A stretch of 64,000 nucleotides of DNA. Source: Hyalangium ruber. Lineage in GTDB: Bacteria > Myxococcota > Myxococcia > Myxococcales > Myxococcaceae. The notes beneath the pieces are model-generated. The model was not told the origin of the DNA. It worked only from the letters and a program-made list of their open reading frames with translations, and did not search any database. The position numbers were made by a program, and so were the translations under genes. Positions 49,750-59,045 of the stretch are shown piece after piece (positions within the stretch are counted from its first letter, which is position 1; every line of letters starts with the position of its first letter). Location of the stretch: NCBI RefSeq assembly GCF_034259325.1, contig NZ_JAXIVS010000009.1:358952-422951 (forward strand). Reading direction: 5' to 3'.

Positions 49750-51633
49750 TTGAAGACGCTTCTGCTCGCCGAGAGCCATCCGCCTACGCTCGAGCACCTC
49801 ACCGGCCTGCTGGCCCAGGCGGGGTACACCGTACGCGCGGTGTCCGAGCCCGCCGCCGCCATGGAGCACTTCGTGGCGGACAACCCCGTCGCGGTGGTGG
49901 TGGCTGTGGACCTGCCCCGGCTGTCGGGCTCGCACGTGGGGCAGCTCATCCGCAACCACCGGCAGGGCGCGCGGGTGCCCATCATCGCCATCGACAAGGG
50001 GCACCTGGGCAAGGCGAAGGGCGTGGCCTCGATCCTGGACCTGGGGGTGAGCGCCTACATCCCGGACCCGCTCAAGCCGGGCGAGCTGGCGGCCAAGGTG
50101 GACGCGCTGGTGAGCGCGGCGCAGGCGGTGGTGCCCGCCACGGGCATCCAGGCGATGCTCGCCCGCCCGGCGGTGACGGCCCGGGACCTGAAGGGCTATC
50201 CGCTGCCGGAGGTGGTGCATCTCCTTTATAGGCAGCGGCGGGATGGGGTGCTGGTGGTGGCGTACCGGGAGCTGGCCCGGCGCGTCTTCTTCGCGCGGGG
50301 CGTGGCGGTGAACTACGACTCCACGGCGCGCCAGGACGGGCTGCCGGGCTTCCTGCTGGAGCGGAAGATCGTCACCGAGGCCCAGTCGGAGCGCGTGGTG
50401 CAGGCGCTGGGCTCGGGGCTGCGCATTGGCGCGGCGCTGGCGGATGCGGGAGTGGAGGCGGCCGGCGAGGAGCTGCTGCAAATCCTCCGCGACTACACGC
50501 GGGATCGACTGGCCCAGATGGTCGGCATGCGCGACGGGCGCTTCGCCTTCTACGAAGGGACCGAGTTCCAGGAGGAGGTGGCCACGGTGGAGATCCCCGC
50601 CCTGGCGCCGGTGCTGGATGGGGCGCGGCGGTCCATTCCGCTCAAGGTGCTGGCGGCCCCTCTGCGCAAGCACCTGAACGACTACCCGGTGCGCTCGTCG
50701 GAGTTCGGCAAGGATCTGCCGGCGCTGGGGCTCGACACGGATGACTTGAAGATCGCCATGCAGATCAGCGGGCGGCTGGTGCTGAGGGATCTGCTGGCGC
50801 ACGGGCGGGGAGACCTGCGGCGTGGGTACTCGCTGCTGTGGTTCCTCCAGCTCACGGGCGGGGTGACGTTCTCGGCCACGCCGGTGGCGACGGAGGGCGT
50901 GGTGCTCTCCGGCGGAGAGGACGTCATCGCCCCGCGCAAGCGCAAGCCGATCCCGGCGGAGACGGCGGCGACCCTGCGCGAGGGGGCGGTGAAGATCATC
51001 ACCAGCAGCTACTTCCACAGCCTGGGGTTGGACATCGCGGCGGACATGGAGGCGGTGGAGCGCGCCTACCACGAGACGGCGATGAAGTTTCACCCGGACA
51101 CCTATGCCGAGTACGACACCTCGGAGCTGAGGGACTTGCTCGACTCGGTGCAGGAGAAACTGTCGGCCTCCTACCGGGTGCTCTCGGTGGAGGACAAGCG
51201 CAAGGCGTACCTCCAATACCTGCTCTCGAAGCTGGACGTGGGAGGGCGAGCCAACGCCATCAACGTGGAGGCGGAGATCCTCATCCGGCGCGGGGAGACG
51301 TACCTCAAGCGCAAGGACTACCGGATGGCGCTCCAGCTCTTCGAGGAGGCCGTGGCGCTCAACCCCCGGGAGCCCGAGTATTTCTCGTACCTGGCGTGGG
51401 CCACCTACCACGCGGCGCCGGGGCCGCTGAAGGAGCGGGCGAAGGCCGCCCAGAAGGTGCTCAAGCGCGCTCTCTCCCTCAACGCCTACCTGGAGCGGGC
51501 GCAGATCATCTCGGCCATCATCGACAATGATCTGGAGGACGCGACGTCGGCGCGGAAGAAGCTGTTGAAGGTGCTCGAGCTCAACCCCAACTCCCAGCTC
51601 GCCAAGGCCGCGTTGCGCAAGGTGGGCCGTTGA
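49750..51633 (+). CDS. Multidomain regulator: receiver-like, DUF4388, DnaJ (J) domain and TPR
   Basis: A protein of about 627 residues with four parts: a receiver-like domain (about 1-118; VAVDLPRLSG holds the likely phosphoacceptor Asp), a DUF4388 domain (about 140-390, in two halves), a J domain with the HPD motif (KFHPDTYAEYD near 450) and C-terminal TPRs (RRGETYLKRKDYRMALQLFEEAVALNPREPEY). TTG 49750 (MKTLLLAESHPP) is preferred because a -10-like TACACT (49734-49739) lies between it and the alternative ATG 49729. msbA begins at its stop codon (TGATG), tying this regulator or chaperone-like protein to the LPS export operon. Combination not recognised. Confidence 0.85.
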   Translation: MKTLLLAESHPPTLEHLTGLLAQAGYTVRAVSEPAAAMEHFVADNPVAVVVAVDLPRLSGSHVGQLIRNHRQGARVPIIAIDKGHLGKAKGVASILDLGVSAYIPDPLKPGELAAKVDALVSAAQAVVPATGIQAMLARPAVTARDLKGYPLPEVVHLLYRQRRDGVLVVAYRELARRVFFARGVAVNYDSTARQDGLPGFLLERKIVTEAQSERVVQALGSGLRIGAALADAGVEAAGEELLQILRDYTRDRLAQMVGMRDGRFAFYEGTEFQEEVATVEIPALAPVLDGARRSIPLKVLAAPLRKHLNDYPVRSSEFGKDLPALGLDTDDLKIAMQISGRLVLRDLLAHGRGDLRRGYSLLWFLQLTGGVTFSATPVATEGVVLSGGEDVIAPRKRKPIPAETAATLREGAVKIITSSYFHSLGLDIAADMEAVERAYHETAMKFHPDTYAEYDTSELRDLLDSVQEKLSASYRVLSVEDKRKAYLQYLLSKLDVGGRANAINVEAEILIRRGETYLKRKDYRMALQLFEEAVALNPREPEYFSYLAWATYHAAPGPLKERAKAAQKVLKRALSLNAYLERAQIISAIIDNDLEDATSARKKLLKVLELNPNSQLAKAALRKVGR

Positions 51634-53420
51634 TGGGTACACGGGAGGCGCTGTTGCGGCTGCTGCGGTATGGGCGGCCGCACGTCGGGGTGCTCGTGTC
51701 GGCGTTCGCCTGCATGGCGGTGCTGGGCGTGGGCACGGGGGCCTACGCGTACCTGATGGGCCCGGCGCTGCGCTTCCTGCTGTCGGGAGGCACCGAGGGC
51801 TTCGGCGGGGAGCACGCGGTGCCCTGGCTCTCGAAGCTGCCGCGCGAGGCGGCACTGTGGGGCTTTCCGCTCGTGGTGGTGCTGGTGGGCGTGGTGAAGG
51901 GAGTGGGCTACCTGGGGCAGTTCTACTTCATGGGCCTGTTCGCGCAGCGGGTGGTGAAGGACCTGCGGCGGGACCTCTTCCTGCGGCTCACGGCGCTGTC
52001 GCCCTCGCAGCTCTCGAAGGAGCGGGTGGGGGATCTGCTCAGTCGGTTCTCCTCGGACATGACGGCGGTGGAGTGGGCGGCGATGTACACGGTGGGCTCG
52101 TACTTGCGAGACACGCTCCAGGTGTTGGTGCTGGCGAGCGTGGCGCTGGCGATGAGCCCGCTGCTGGGCGGATTGATGCTGGCGGTCATCCCGCTGGCGG
52201 CGCTGCCGGCGTCACGGCTCACGCGCAAGGCGCTGAAGGGGACGCGGGAGGGGCAGTCGCAGCTTGGCCAGCTCGCGGGGCAGCTCCACGAGGGGCTGGG
52301 CGGCATCCGGACGATCCAGGCCTTCAACGGGCAGGCGGCGGAGCTGGCGCGGTTCTCGGCGCACACGCAGGCACATGAAAAGGCGGTCGTCGGCGCCGCC
52401 TGGGCGCGAGGCGCGGTGCCTGGAATGATGGAGGTGCTCGCGGCCGCCGCGCTCGCGGGGGCGCTGGCCTACGCGGCGGCGACCCGGGCGATGGAACCGG
52501 CGGCGCTGCTGTCGCTGCTGACGGCCGTCATCCTCGTCTACCAGCCGGTGAAGGACCTGGGCCGAGTCACCCAGTTCGCGATGCAGGCGGGAGCCGCGGG
52601 AGAGCGCCTCTTCGCGCTGCTGGATCTGCGCCACCCGGTGGAGGATCCCCCAGGAGTCGTCCCCGCGCCGCCGCTCCAGCAGGGCCTGCGGCTGGAGGAC
52701 GTGCATTTCTCCTATGGCCCGCGCCGGGCGCTGGAGGGCCTGACGCTGGAGCTGCCGGTGGGCAAGGTGACGGCGCTGGTGGGGCCGAGTGGCGGCGGCA
52801 AGAGCACGGTGACCTCGTTGCTGCTGCGCTTCGAGAAGCCTCAGTCGGGCCGGCTGCTGCTCGACGGCGTGGACGCGGATCGCTACGAGGCGGCGAGCGT
52901 CCGGTCACGGTTCGCGCTGGTGACACAGGAGCCGCTGCTCTTCTCGGGAAGCGTGCTGGACAACCTCCGCTTCGGCCGGCCGGATGCGACGCTTGAGGAG
53001 GTAGAGGCGGCGGCACGGGTGGCCCACGCGGACGGGTTCATCCGGGCGCTGCCGCAGGGGTACGAGACGCTCATCGGAGAGCGGGGAGTCACCCTGAGTG
53101 GCGGCCAGCGCCAGCGGCTGTGCATCGCGCGAGCGGTGCTCTCCCGGGCTCCGGTGTTGGTTCTGGACGAGGCCACGAGCAGCCTCGATCCCGAGAGTGA
53201 GCGGGAAGTGCAGGCGGCGCTGGCGGCGGTGCTGCCGGGACGGACGGCGCTGGTCATCGCGCACCGGCTCTCGACGGTGACCGCGGCGGACATCATCCAC
53301 GTCGTGGAGGCGGGACGGATCCTCGAGAGTGGCAGCCACGAGGAGCTGCTGCGAGCGGGCGGGCGCTACGCGGGGCTGTGGACCCTCCAGACGTCGGGAG
53401 CCGAGCGGGGCGCGGCATGA
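51633..53420 (+). CDS. msbA: MsbA-type lipid A / LPS ABC exporter
   Basis: A half-size ABC exporter of 595 residues with an N-terminal six-helix membrane domain (about 15-310) and a C-terminal ATPase. Walker A is GPSGGGKST, the signature LSGGQRQRLCIARA, Walker B VLVLDEATSSLDP and the H-loop VIAHRLSTV. It belongs to the MsbA/lipid exporter group that flips lipid A-core across the inner membrane. The assignment to MsbA rests on its place beside waaA and lpxK. It starts at ATG 51633, overlapping the upstream stop (TGATG), and overlaps the PHP gene by 4 bp. Confidence 0.9.
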   Translation: MGTREALLRLLRYGRPHVGVLVSAFACMAVLGVGTGAYAYLMGPALRFLLSGGTEGFGGEHAVPWLSKLPREAALWGFPLVVVLVGVVKGVGYLGQFYFMGLFAQRVVKDLRRDLFLRLTALSPSQLSKERVGDLLSRFSSDMTAVEWAAMYTVGSYLRDTLQVLVLASVALAMSPLLGGLMLAVIPLAALPASRLTRKALKGTREGQSQLGQLAGQLHEGLGGIRTIQAFNGQAAELARFSAHTQAHEKAVVGAAWARGAVPGMMEVLAAAALAGALAYAAATRAMEPAALLSLLTAVILVYQPVKDLGRVTQFAMQAGAAGERLFALLDLRHPVEDPPGVVPAPPLQQGLRLEDVHFSYGPRRALEGLTLELPVGKVTALVGPSGGGKSTVTSLLLRFEKPQSGRLLLDGVDADRYEAASVRSRFALVTQEPLLFSGSVLDNLRFGRPDATLEEVEAAARVAHADGFIRALPQGYETLIGERGVTLSGGQRQRLCIARAVLSRAPVLVLDEATSSLDPESEREVQAALAAVLPGRTALVIAHRLSTVTAADIIHVVEAGRILESGSHEELLRAGGRYAGLWTLQTSGAERGAA

Positions 53421-54571
53421 AGCCGCTGGCACTGGTGGGCAAGCTGCTCCGGGCTCTGGCGGGGCTGGTGTTGCTGCTGCTGGGGTTCACGGGCTTCTTC
53501 ACCTGCGCATCCACGTTTGCCGAGTACCCTGTGCTGCCCCCGCAGGAGGGAGCACCGGCTTGGCCGCGTGGAGCCTTCCACGTACACACCACGCGCTCCG
53601 ACGGCCAGGGCACGGTGGAGGAGGTCGCGTCGGCGGCGAGGGCAGCGGGGCTTCAATTCGTGCTGCTCACGGACCACAACGACTTCGCCCCCCGCGAGCC
53701 TGTCTTCGTTCAGGGCGTGCTGATGGTGCAAGGCGTGGAGATCTCCACACCGCACGGTCACCTCGTGGCGTTCGGGATACAGACACCGCTGGACGGCCCT
53801 CGCGCGAGGCAGGAGGGCGTGAGCGCGGTGGAGGCTGCGGGCGGCATCAGCGTGCTCGCGCACCCGATCCAGAAGAAGAACCCTTGGAGGGATCCAGAAG
53901 GAGCGCGGCGGGCCCAGGGCTTCGAGCTGTACTCAGCGGACACGTTCTGGAGGGACACGGTCCGGAGCCCCTTCTCGCGGCTGTTGCCGGCGGTGGGGGC
54001 CTACTTCGGCAATCCATTGCATGGCGTGATGACGATGGTGAGTCCGCAGCCCGCCAGCACGAAGCGACTGCTGGAACTCACCCGTGAGCGGCCACGGTTG
54101 GCGTTCTGCGCCCATGATGCGCACGGCTACCCACGCTACGAGGACGTCTTCCGCTCGCTCGCGCTGTACCTGCCACCGAATGCGCTGCCAGAACCCCTGG
54201 CCCAGGAGCCACGGGCCGCGGCCGCCCAGGTACACCGGGCGTTGTCGGGTGGGCAGGCGCTCTGTGTCTTCCGGGCACTGGGGGAGCCGACCGGCTTTGC
54301 CCTGGAAGGCCCACTCACGGAGCAACGGGAAGCCCGGGTAGGAGACATCCTTACGGTCCGGCTACCGCCGCACCCACCGGGGAGTGTCCGGGTGGAGGTC
54401 TGGGGCGCGGGCCGGCTCCGGCCGGATGGCATTACGGTCGAGTTGGTGGAGGAAGGAGCGGTGCAGGTCGAGGTGTGGGTCCTCGCGCCGGGGAGGCTCT
54501 TCGGCTCGGAGTGGAAGCCCTGGATCGTCCCGAGCCCGGTGCGCGTGCTGCCGCGAGGCTCGGGCATCTGA
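53417..54571 (+). CDS. Membrane-anchored PHP-type metallohydrolase
   Basis: A 384-residue protein with an N-terminal membrane segment (about 8-30; ALAGLVLLLLGFTGFF), then a PHP-fold metal-dependent phosphoesterase domain. Metal ligands are seen as H55 and H57 (FHVHTTRSDGQG), TDHND near 84-88, an EIS motif, LAHPIQ and FCAHDAHG. The C-terminal 90 residues are a beta-rich extension (PGSVRVEVWGAGRL). CehA/McbA-like hydrolases are the closest described type. Its position between msbA and waaA (ATGA overlap with msbA, 21 bp before waaA) suggests a role in envelope lipid or sugar phosphate turnover; the substrate is unknown. Confidence 0.83.
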   Translation: MKPLALVGKLLRALAGLVLLLLGFTGFFTCASTFAEYPVLPPQEGAPAWPRGAFHVHTTRSDGQGTVEEVASAARAAGLQFVLLTDHNDFAPREPVFVQGVLMVQGVEISTPHGHLVAFGIQTPLDGPRARQEGVSAVEAAGGISVLAHPIQKKNPWRDPEGARRAQGFELYSADTFWRDTVRSPFSRLLPAVGAYFGNPLHGVMTMVSPQPASTKRLLELTRERPRLAFCAHDAHGYPRYEDVFRSLALYLPPNALPEPLAQEPRAAAAQVHRALSGGQALCVFRALGEPTGFALEGPLTEQREARVGDILTVRLPPHPPGSVRVEVWGAGRLRPDGITVELVEEGAVQVEVWVLAPGRLFGSEWKPWIVPSPVRVLPRGSGI

Positions 54572-54592
54572 TAGAGGACGCGGCGGCCGTCC

Positions 54593-55861
54593 ATGCGCCT
54601 CCTGTACATCCTCGCCAGCTACGTGCTCTTCGCGGTCCTGTTCCCGGTGCTCTCGGTGTACCGGAAGACGCGCCATGGGCTGGGACAGCGACTGGGCTTC
54701 TACGCGCCGGGGACGCTCCCGGAGGGCCCTGGGCCGTTGCTCTGGTTGCACGGGGCGAGCGCGGGAGACCTGCTGGCGCTCTCGCCCATGTTTGGCCCGT
54801 TGCGGGAGCGCTTCCCAGGCTGTCGGATCCTGCTCTCGACGACGACGAACACGGGCTACTTGATGGCGAAGGATCGGCTGGCGAAACAGGTCGATGGGGT
54901 GGTGTACGCGCCCTACGATCTCTGGGGAGCCACGCGCCGGGCGGTGCGAGCGATCCGGCCGAACATGCTGGTGCTGGAGTACACGGAGATCTGGCCCAAC
55001 CTCATCCGGGCGGCGAAGCGGAGCGGGGCACGCGTGGCGCTGACGAACGGGCGCTTCTCGCCGAAGAACGAGGGGAAGTACCGGTGGTTCTTCGCGCTGA
55101 TCGGCAATCCGCTGAGGGACATGGACCTGTTCCTGATGCGGCTGGAGGAGGAAGCCGAGCGAGCGAGGAGCCTGGGAGCGCCCGCGGAGCGGGTCTGGGT
55201 GACGGGCAACACGAAGTTCGACGCGCTCGCGGCGGGGCCGGCGAAGGAGGACGAAGCGCTGCGGCGTGCGCTGGGACTGGCCGAGGGAGCGCGGGTGCTG
55301 ATGGCGGGCAGCACGCACGAGGGGGAGGAGGAGCACCTGCTGTCGGTGTACCAGCGCCTGCTCCCGGCCCACCCAGAGCTGAGATTGGTGATCGCACCGC
55401 GCTATATCGACCGGGCGAGTCGCATCCAGGCCCTGGCCCGGGAGGCAGGGCTGACGGTAGGGCTGCGCTCGCAGGAGAACCGAGAGGGCGGACAGGTGGT
55501 GGTGCTCGACACGATCGGAGAGCTGGGGAGGGCCTACCGGTTGGCGACGTTGGTGTTCGTGGGAGGCTCGTTCACGAAGCGAGGAGGACAGAACATCCTG
55601 GAGCCAGCGGGGCAGGGCAAGCCGGTGCTTTTCGGTCCACACATGGACAACTTCCGCGACAGCGTGCAGGTGTTGGAGGGGCGAGGAGGCATCCAGGTGA
55701 AGGACGCGGAGGAGCTCTTCGCCCGGGTGTCTGAGCTGCTGGCCCAGCCGGACAGGTTGACCGCGCTGGGAGCGCAGGCACGAGCGACGGTGGGGCAGAT
55801 CTCCGGGGCGAGCCGCAGGAACGTGGAGCACATGGCCGGGCTCTTCGAGAAGAACCCATGA
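54593..55861 (+). CDS. waaA: 3-deoxy-D-manno-octulosonic acid (Kdo) transferase
   Basis: WaaA/KdtA adds Kdo to lipid IVA. The 422-residue GT30 protein has the usual N-terminal membrane-associated segment (LYILASYVLFAVLFPVLSVYRK), the acceptor-domain stretch LLWLHGASAGDLLALSPMFG, WPNLIRAAKRSGARVALTNGRFS, and the CMP-Kdo domain with HEGEEEHLLSVYQRLLPAHP and GQNILEPAGQGKPVLFGPHM. The proposed catalytic Glu of GT30 (in H-x-x-S-x-G-E) appears as Asp at residue 59. Whether it is mono- or bifunctional cannot be told. Overlaps the next glycosyltransferase by 4 bp. Confidence 0.93.
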   Translation: MRLLYILASYVLFAVLFPVLSVYRKTRHGLGQRLGFYAPGTLPEGPGPLLWLHGASAGDLLALSPMFGPLRERFPGCRILLSTTTNTGYLMAKDRLAKQVDGVVYAPYDLWGATRRAVRAIRPNMLVLEYTEIWPNLIRAAKRSGARVALTNGRFSPKNEGKYRWFFALIGNPLRDMDLFLMRLEEEAERARSLGAPAERVWVTGNTKFDALAAGPAKEDEALRRALGLAEGARVLMAGSTHEGEEEHLLSVYQRLLPAHPELRLVIAPRYIDRASRIQALAREAGLTVGLRSQENREGGQVVVLDTIGELGRAYRLATLVFVGGSFTKRGGQNILEPAGQGKPVLFGPHMDNFRDSVQVLEGRGGIQVKDAEELFARVSELLAQPDRLTALGAQARATVGQISGASRRNVEHMAGLFEKNP

Positions 55862-56859
55862 CCCTGGTCATCCACCCGCACTTCCACCGGCGTTACACGG
55901 GCATCACGCGCCACGTGGAGAGCGTGGTGCCGGAGCTGGCGCGAGAGCTGGAGACGCGGACCATCGGCTCCCATCTCGGGCCGTCGCTGCCACGGATCCG
56001 CTGGGGCGAACTGCTCGGGCGGCTGCGTCGCGAACCCGTGGTCTGGCACGCGCACCGTAACAACGAGCTGTTGGTGGGGATGCTGCTGCGGCTGCTGGGG
56101 GTGCGGATGAAGCTGGTCTTCACGCGGCACACGTCCAGGGAGCCGAGCAGGTACACGCGCTGGCTGGCGCGAAGCGCGGACGCGCTGGTGGCGCTCACGG
56201 GTGAGGTGGAGGAGGCAATGGCGATGCCCTCGACGATCGTGGGGCACGGCATCGACCTGAAGCGCTTCCATCCGCCGACGGACCGCGAGGAAGCCTGGCG
56301 CAAGCTGGGGCTCGGGGGCAGGTACGGAGTCGGAGTGGTGGGGCGGATCCGCAAGGAGAAGGGGCAGGGGGACTTCATCGAGGCACTCCGGCCCCTGCTG
56401 CCCGCGAATCCGGAGTGGAAGGCAGTGCTGGTGGGGCTGGTGAAGGGGGCGGAGCAGCAGTGGGTGGAGTCGCTGAGGGCGGGGCTCGAGGAGCAACTGG
56501 TGCTCGCGGGGGAGCAGTCGGTGATCCAACCCTGGTACCAGGGGCTGAGCATCCTGGTACACCCCTCGTACGTGGAGGGGTATTCGCTGGTGCATGTGGA
56601 AGCGATGGCGTCGGGCTGTTGCGTGGTGGCGAGCCATCTGAAGTACCTGGACACGTTGATCGAGCACGGCCGAACAGGCTTCTTCTTCGAGCCAGGAGAC
56701 GTGAAAGGGCTGAGGGACCTGCTCGACATGCTGATGCGGAACCCGGAGCGTGTGCGGGAAGTAGGGCAGAACGCGGCCGAGCACGCCCGGAGCCGCTGTG
56801 GCATCGAACACGAGGCCCACGCGCTGCGCGACCTCTACACCTCCCTCCTCGAGCGCTGA
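55858..56859 (+). CDS. GT4 glycosyltransferase (LPS core, mannosyltransferase-like)
   Basis: A 333-residue GT-B enzyme. The N-terminus IHPHFHRRYTGITRHVESVVPEL is reminiscent of LpcC-type core mannosyltransferases. GVVGRIRKEKGQGDFI and the GT4 donor motif HPSYVEGYSLVHVEAMASGCCVVAS with its E-x7-E type spacing are visible. It probably adds a core sugar next to Kdo or heptose. The ATG overlaps the waaA stop. The exact sugar is inference. Confidence 0.82.
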   Translation: MTLVIHPHFHRRYTGITRHVESVVPELARELETRTIGSHLGPSLPRIRWGELLGRLRREPVVWHAHRNNELLVGMLLRLLGVRMKLVFTRHTSREPSRYTRWLARSADALVALTGEVEEAMAMPSTIVGHGIDLKRFHPPTDREEAWRKLGLGGRYGVGVVGRIRKEKGQGDFIEALRPLLPANPEWKAVLVGLVKGAEQQWVESLRAGLEEQLVLAGEQSVIQPWYQGLSILVHPSYVEGYSLVHVEAMASGCCVVASHLKYLDTLIEHGRTGFFFEPGDVKGLRDLLDMLMRNPERVREVGQNAAEHARSRCGIEHEAHALRDLYTSLLER

Positions 56860-56889
56860 AGGAGCAGACACGGTGGGAGGCTCCAGCCG

Positions 56890-57912
56890 ATGAGAATCCT
56901 GCACCTGCTGGCGAGCCCATTCTGGAGCGGGCCTGCGGAGAACGTGGCCTTGCTGGCCCTCGCGCAGCGTGAGGCCGGCCACGAGGTGACGGTAGCGGTC
57001 GACAGACGGCGGACGAAGGTAGATGCGGAAGAGCCCGCGGTGCCGAGATTCGAGGCGCTCGGCCTGCTGGACCCGGGAGAACTGGAGCTCTCGGTGAAGT
57101 CGCCGCCCTGGTCCGTCTGGCGGGACATGCGCAAACTGCGGAGGCGGAGCCTCGATGTGGTGCATGCGCACTTCAGTCACGACCACCTCATCGCGAGGTG
57201 GGCACGGCCCTCGGGAGCAGTGCTGATTCGCTCCGTGCATGCCCCACGCTCGATCCGTTCCACGCTGCCCCGTGCGGACGCATACACGGTGCCTGCGGCC
57301 ACGGAAGTCCCTCGGCTGATGGGGAGAAGGGTGCAGGTGTTGCCGCCGTTGGTGGATCCCCACTTCTGCCCTGCCGAGAACCGGGAGGCGCTGCGCCAGG
57401 AACTGGGGCTGAAGGGTTCGCCGCTCATCGGAATGGTGTCGACGTTCCAGCCCTCGCGCAGGCATGCGCTGGGAGTCTTGGCCTTCGCACAACTCCGCCA
57501 GGCATCGCCCGAAGCACGGTTGGTTCTGGTGGGGGACGGGGCGCTGGTGGAGCCTGTTCGCCAACAGGTGCGGGAACTTGCTCTCGAAGAGCGGGTCACC
57601 TTCGCGGGTTACCAGCAAGGAGACGCCTTCGTGAGATGGCTGCAAGCGCTCGACGAGGTGTGGATCCTGGGGCTGGGAAACGACTGGAGCGGACGTGCTG
57701 GGGCACAGGCCCGAGCCTGCGGAGCGCGGGTCGTGGCGGTGGAGGAAGGCGCATTGCCTTCGTTGGCGGACGTGAAGGTAGAGCACCCCACGCCCGAAGC
57801 GGTGGTTGCCGCCGCGTTGTCCTCGGAGCGAGCCCCCATGCGGCACCCCACCAACCAACGCATCGCCGAGGACGTGCTCGCCCTCTACGAGCGAGCGCGG
57901 AGCGCGAGGTGA
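56890..57912 (+). CDS. GT4-like glycosyltransferase (LPS core)
   Basis: A 340-residue GT-B protein with the Rossmann-type start ILHLLASPFWSGPAENVALLALAQ, the mid-segment VVHAHFSHDHLIARWA, and the donor half beginning GMVSTFQPSRRHALGVLAFAQL and LVLVGDGALVEPVRQQV. The usual E-x7-E is weaker (WILGLGNDWSGRAGAQARACGARVVAV), so activity is likely but family-specific residues differ. ATG 56890 follows a 30-bp gap after the previous glycosyltransferase. lpxK overlaps its stop (GTGA). Donor and acceptor unknown. Confidence 0.8.
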   Translation: MRILHLLASPFWSGPAENVALLALAQREAGHEVTVAVDRRRTKVDAEEPAVPRFEALGLLDPGELELSVKSPPWSVWRDMRKLRRRSLDVVHAHFSHDHLIARWARPSGAVLIRSVHAPRSIRSTLPRADAYTVPAATEVPRLMGRRVQVLPPLVDPHFCPAENREALRQELGLKGSPLIGMVSTFQPSRRHALGVLAFAQLRQASPEARLVLVGDGALVEPVRQQVRELALEERVTFAGYQQGDAFVRWLQALDEVWILGLGNDWSGRAGAQARACGARVVAVEEGALPSLADVKVEHPTPEAVVAAALSSERAPMRHPTNQRIAEDVLALYERARSAR

Positions 57913-58988
57913 GCTCCGAACTGGCCCAGGCAAAGGCGCCGGACACACCCACGGCGGTCGAGAGGCTCTTCTATCCGCAGGCTCCCGAGTCCTGGGATCG
58001 GCGTCTGCTCCTCTCGCCTGTGACGGCGTTGGCATGGGGTTACAGGCTGGGCGTCCAGATCAGAGGGTCGCTCTACGACGCGAACCTGCTGAGCGCGGAG
58101 CGGGTGGAAGGCCTGCGAATCGTCTCGGTGGGAAACGTGAACGTTGGCGGGACGGGCAAGACGCCAGCAGTGCTGCACCTGGCGGAGATGCTGATCGGCG
58201 CAGGCAAGAAGGTGGGCATCCTCACGAGAGGCTACGGGCGTCAGAGCAAGGAGCCGCTCACCTTTATAGGGACGGACGCTCTACCCTCCGTCGAAGAGGC
58301 GGGGGATGAGCCCTTGTTGCTCGCGCGTCGGTGTCCCCAGGCGCGGTTGCTGGTGGGCTCGGACCGGCGGGCACTGGCACGACGGGCACGGGATGAATTC
58401 GGCCTCGACGTGGTGCTGCTGGATGACGGCTTCCAGCACCGGAGGCTGGCGAGGGACGAGGACGTGGTGGTGGTGGACGAGGCAGTGGGCTTCGGAAATG
58501 GCCAACTGCTGCCGCGAGGTCCGTTGCGCGAGCCGCTCTCCGCGCTGCGCAGGGCCACGTTGTTCTGGGTCCGTGCCGCGACAACCCCCGCGCCACACAT
58601 TCCCCCACTTCCGGGGCCGCAGGTCCGGACGCGCTATCAGCCGACGGCCTGGGTGGATCCCGCCGGCACGCAGCATCCACCGCAGGCCCTGGCGGGAGCG
58701 CCGGTGCTGGCACTGGCGGGGCTCGCCCGCCCGGGAAGCTTTCTGAGGACGTTGCGGCAACTGGGAGCGGACGTTCGAGACTCGGCGCTCTTCCCGGATC
58801 ACCATCGCTTCACCCCCCAAGAACTCCGAGAGGTAGAGACCCGCGCGGCGGGACAGGGAGCCCGGGTGGTAACGACGGAAAAGGACGCGGTGCGTCTGCC
58901 GCCGGCCTTCGCGGCCTGGAAGGTTCGCCTTGGGGTGGAGGTCCTGGAGGGAGAGGCCCTGCTCCGCCGAGCCCTGGGGCTGAGCTGA
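57909..58988 (+). CDS. lpxK: Tetraacyldisaccharide 4'-kinase
   Basis: LpxK phosphorylates the 4' position of the lipid A precursor. The 359-residue protein has the N-terminal membrane-associated helix (SPVTALAWGYRLGVQIRGSLY), the P-loop SVGNVNVGGTGKTPAVLHLA, ILTRGYGR, and the DDGFQHRRLARDEDVVVVD motif, all diagnostic. Start GTG 57909 overlaps the upstream stop. The order lpxK followed (after the hldE genes) by a Trm112-like protein recalls lpxK-ycaR of enterobacteria. Confidence 0.95.
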   Translation: MSSELAQAKAPDTPTAVERLFYPQAPESWDRRLLLSPVTALAWGYRLGVQIRGSLYDANLLSAERVEGLRIVSVGNVNVGGTGKTPAVLHLAEMLIGAGKKVGILTRGYGRQSKEPLTFIGTDALPSVEEAGDEPLLLARRCPQARLLVGSDRRALARRARDEFGLDVVLLDDGFQHRRLARDEDVVVVDEAVGFGNGQLLPRGPLREPLSALRRATLFWVRAATTPAPHIPPLPGPQVRTRYQPTAWVDPAGTQHPPQALAGAPVLALAGLARPGSFLRTLRQLGADVRDSALFPDHHRFTPQELREVETRAAGQGARVVTTEKDAVRLPPAFAAWKVRLGVEVLEGEALLRRALGLS

Positions 58989-59045
58989 ACTCCCTGCCCG
59001 TGTCGACTTGAGGGGCGAGGGAGGCTGTGGGACAACGCGCTCCCC

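Noticed and set aside
49693..51855. Upstream extension of the lpxB frame to a 1105-codon protein
   Set aside because: The extension is antisense to the DUF4388/J-domain gene and low in complexity; lpxB proper starts at the conserved GEASGD domain.
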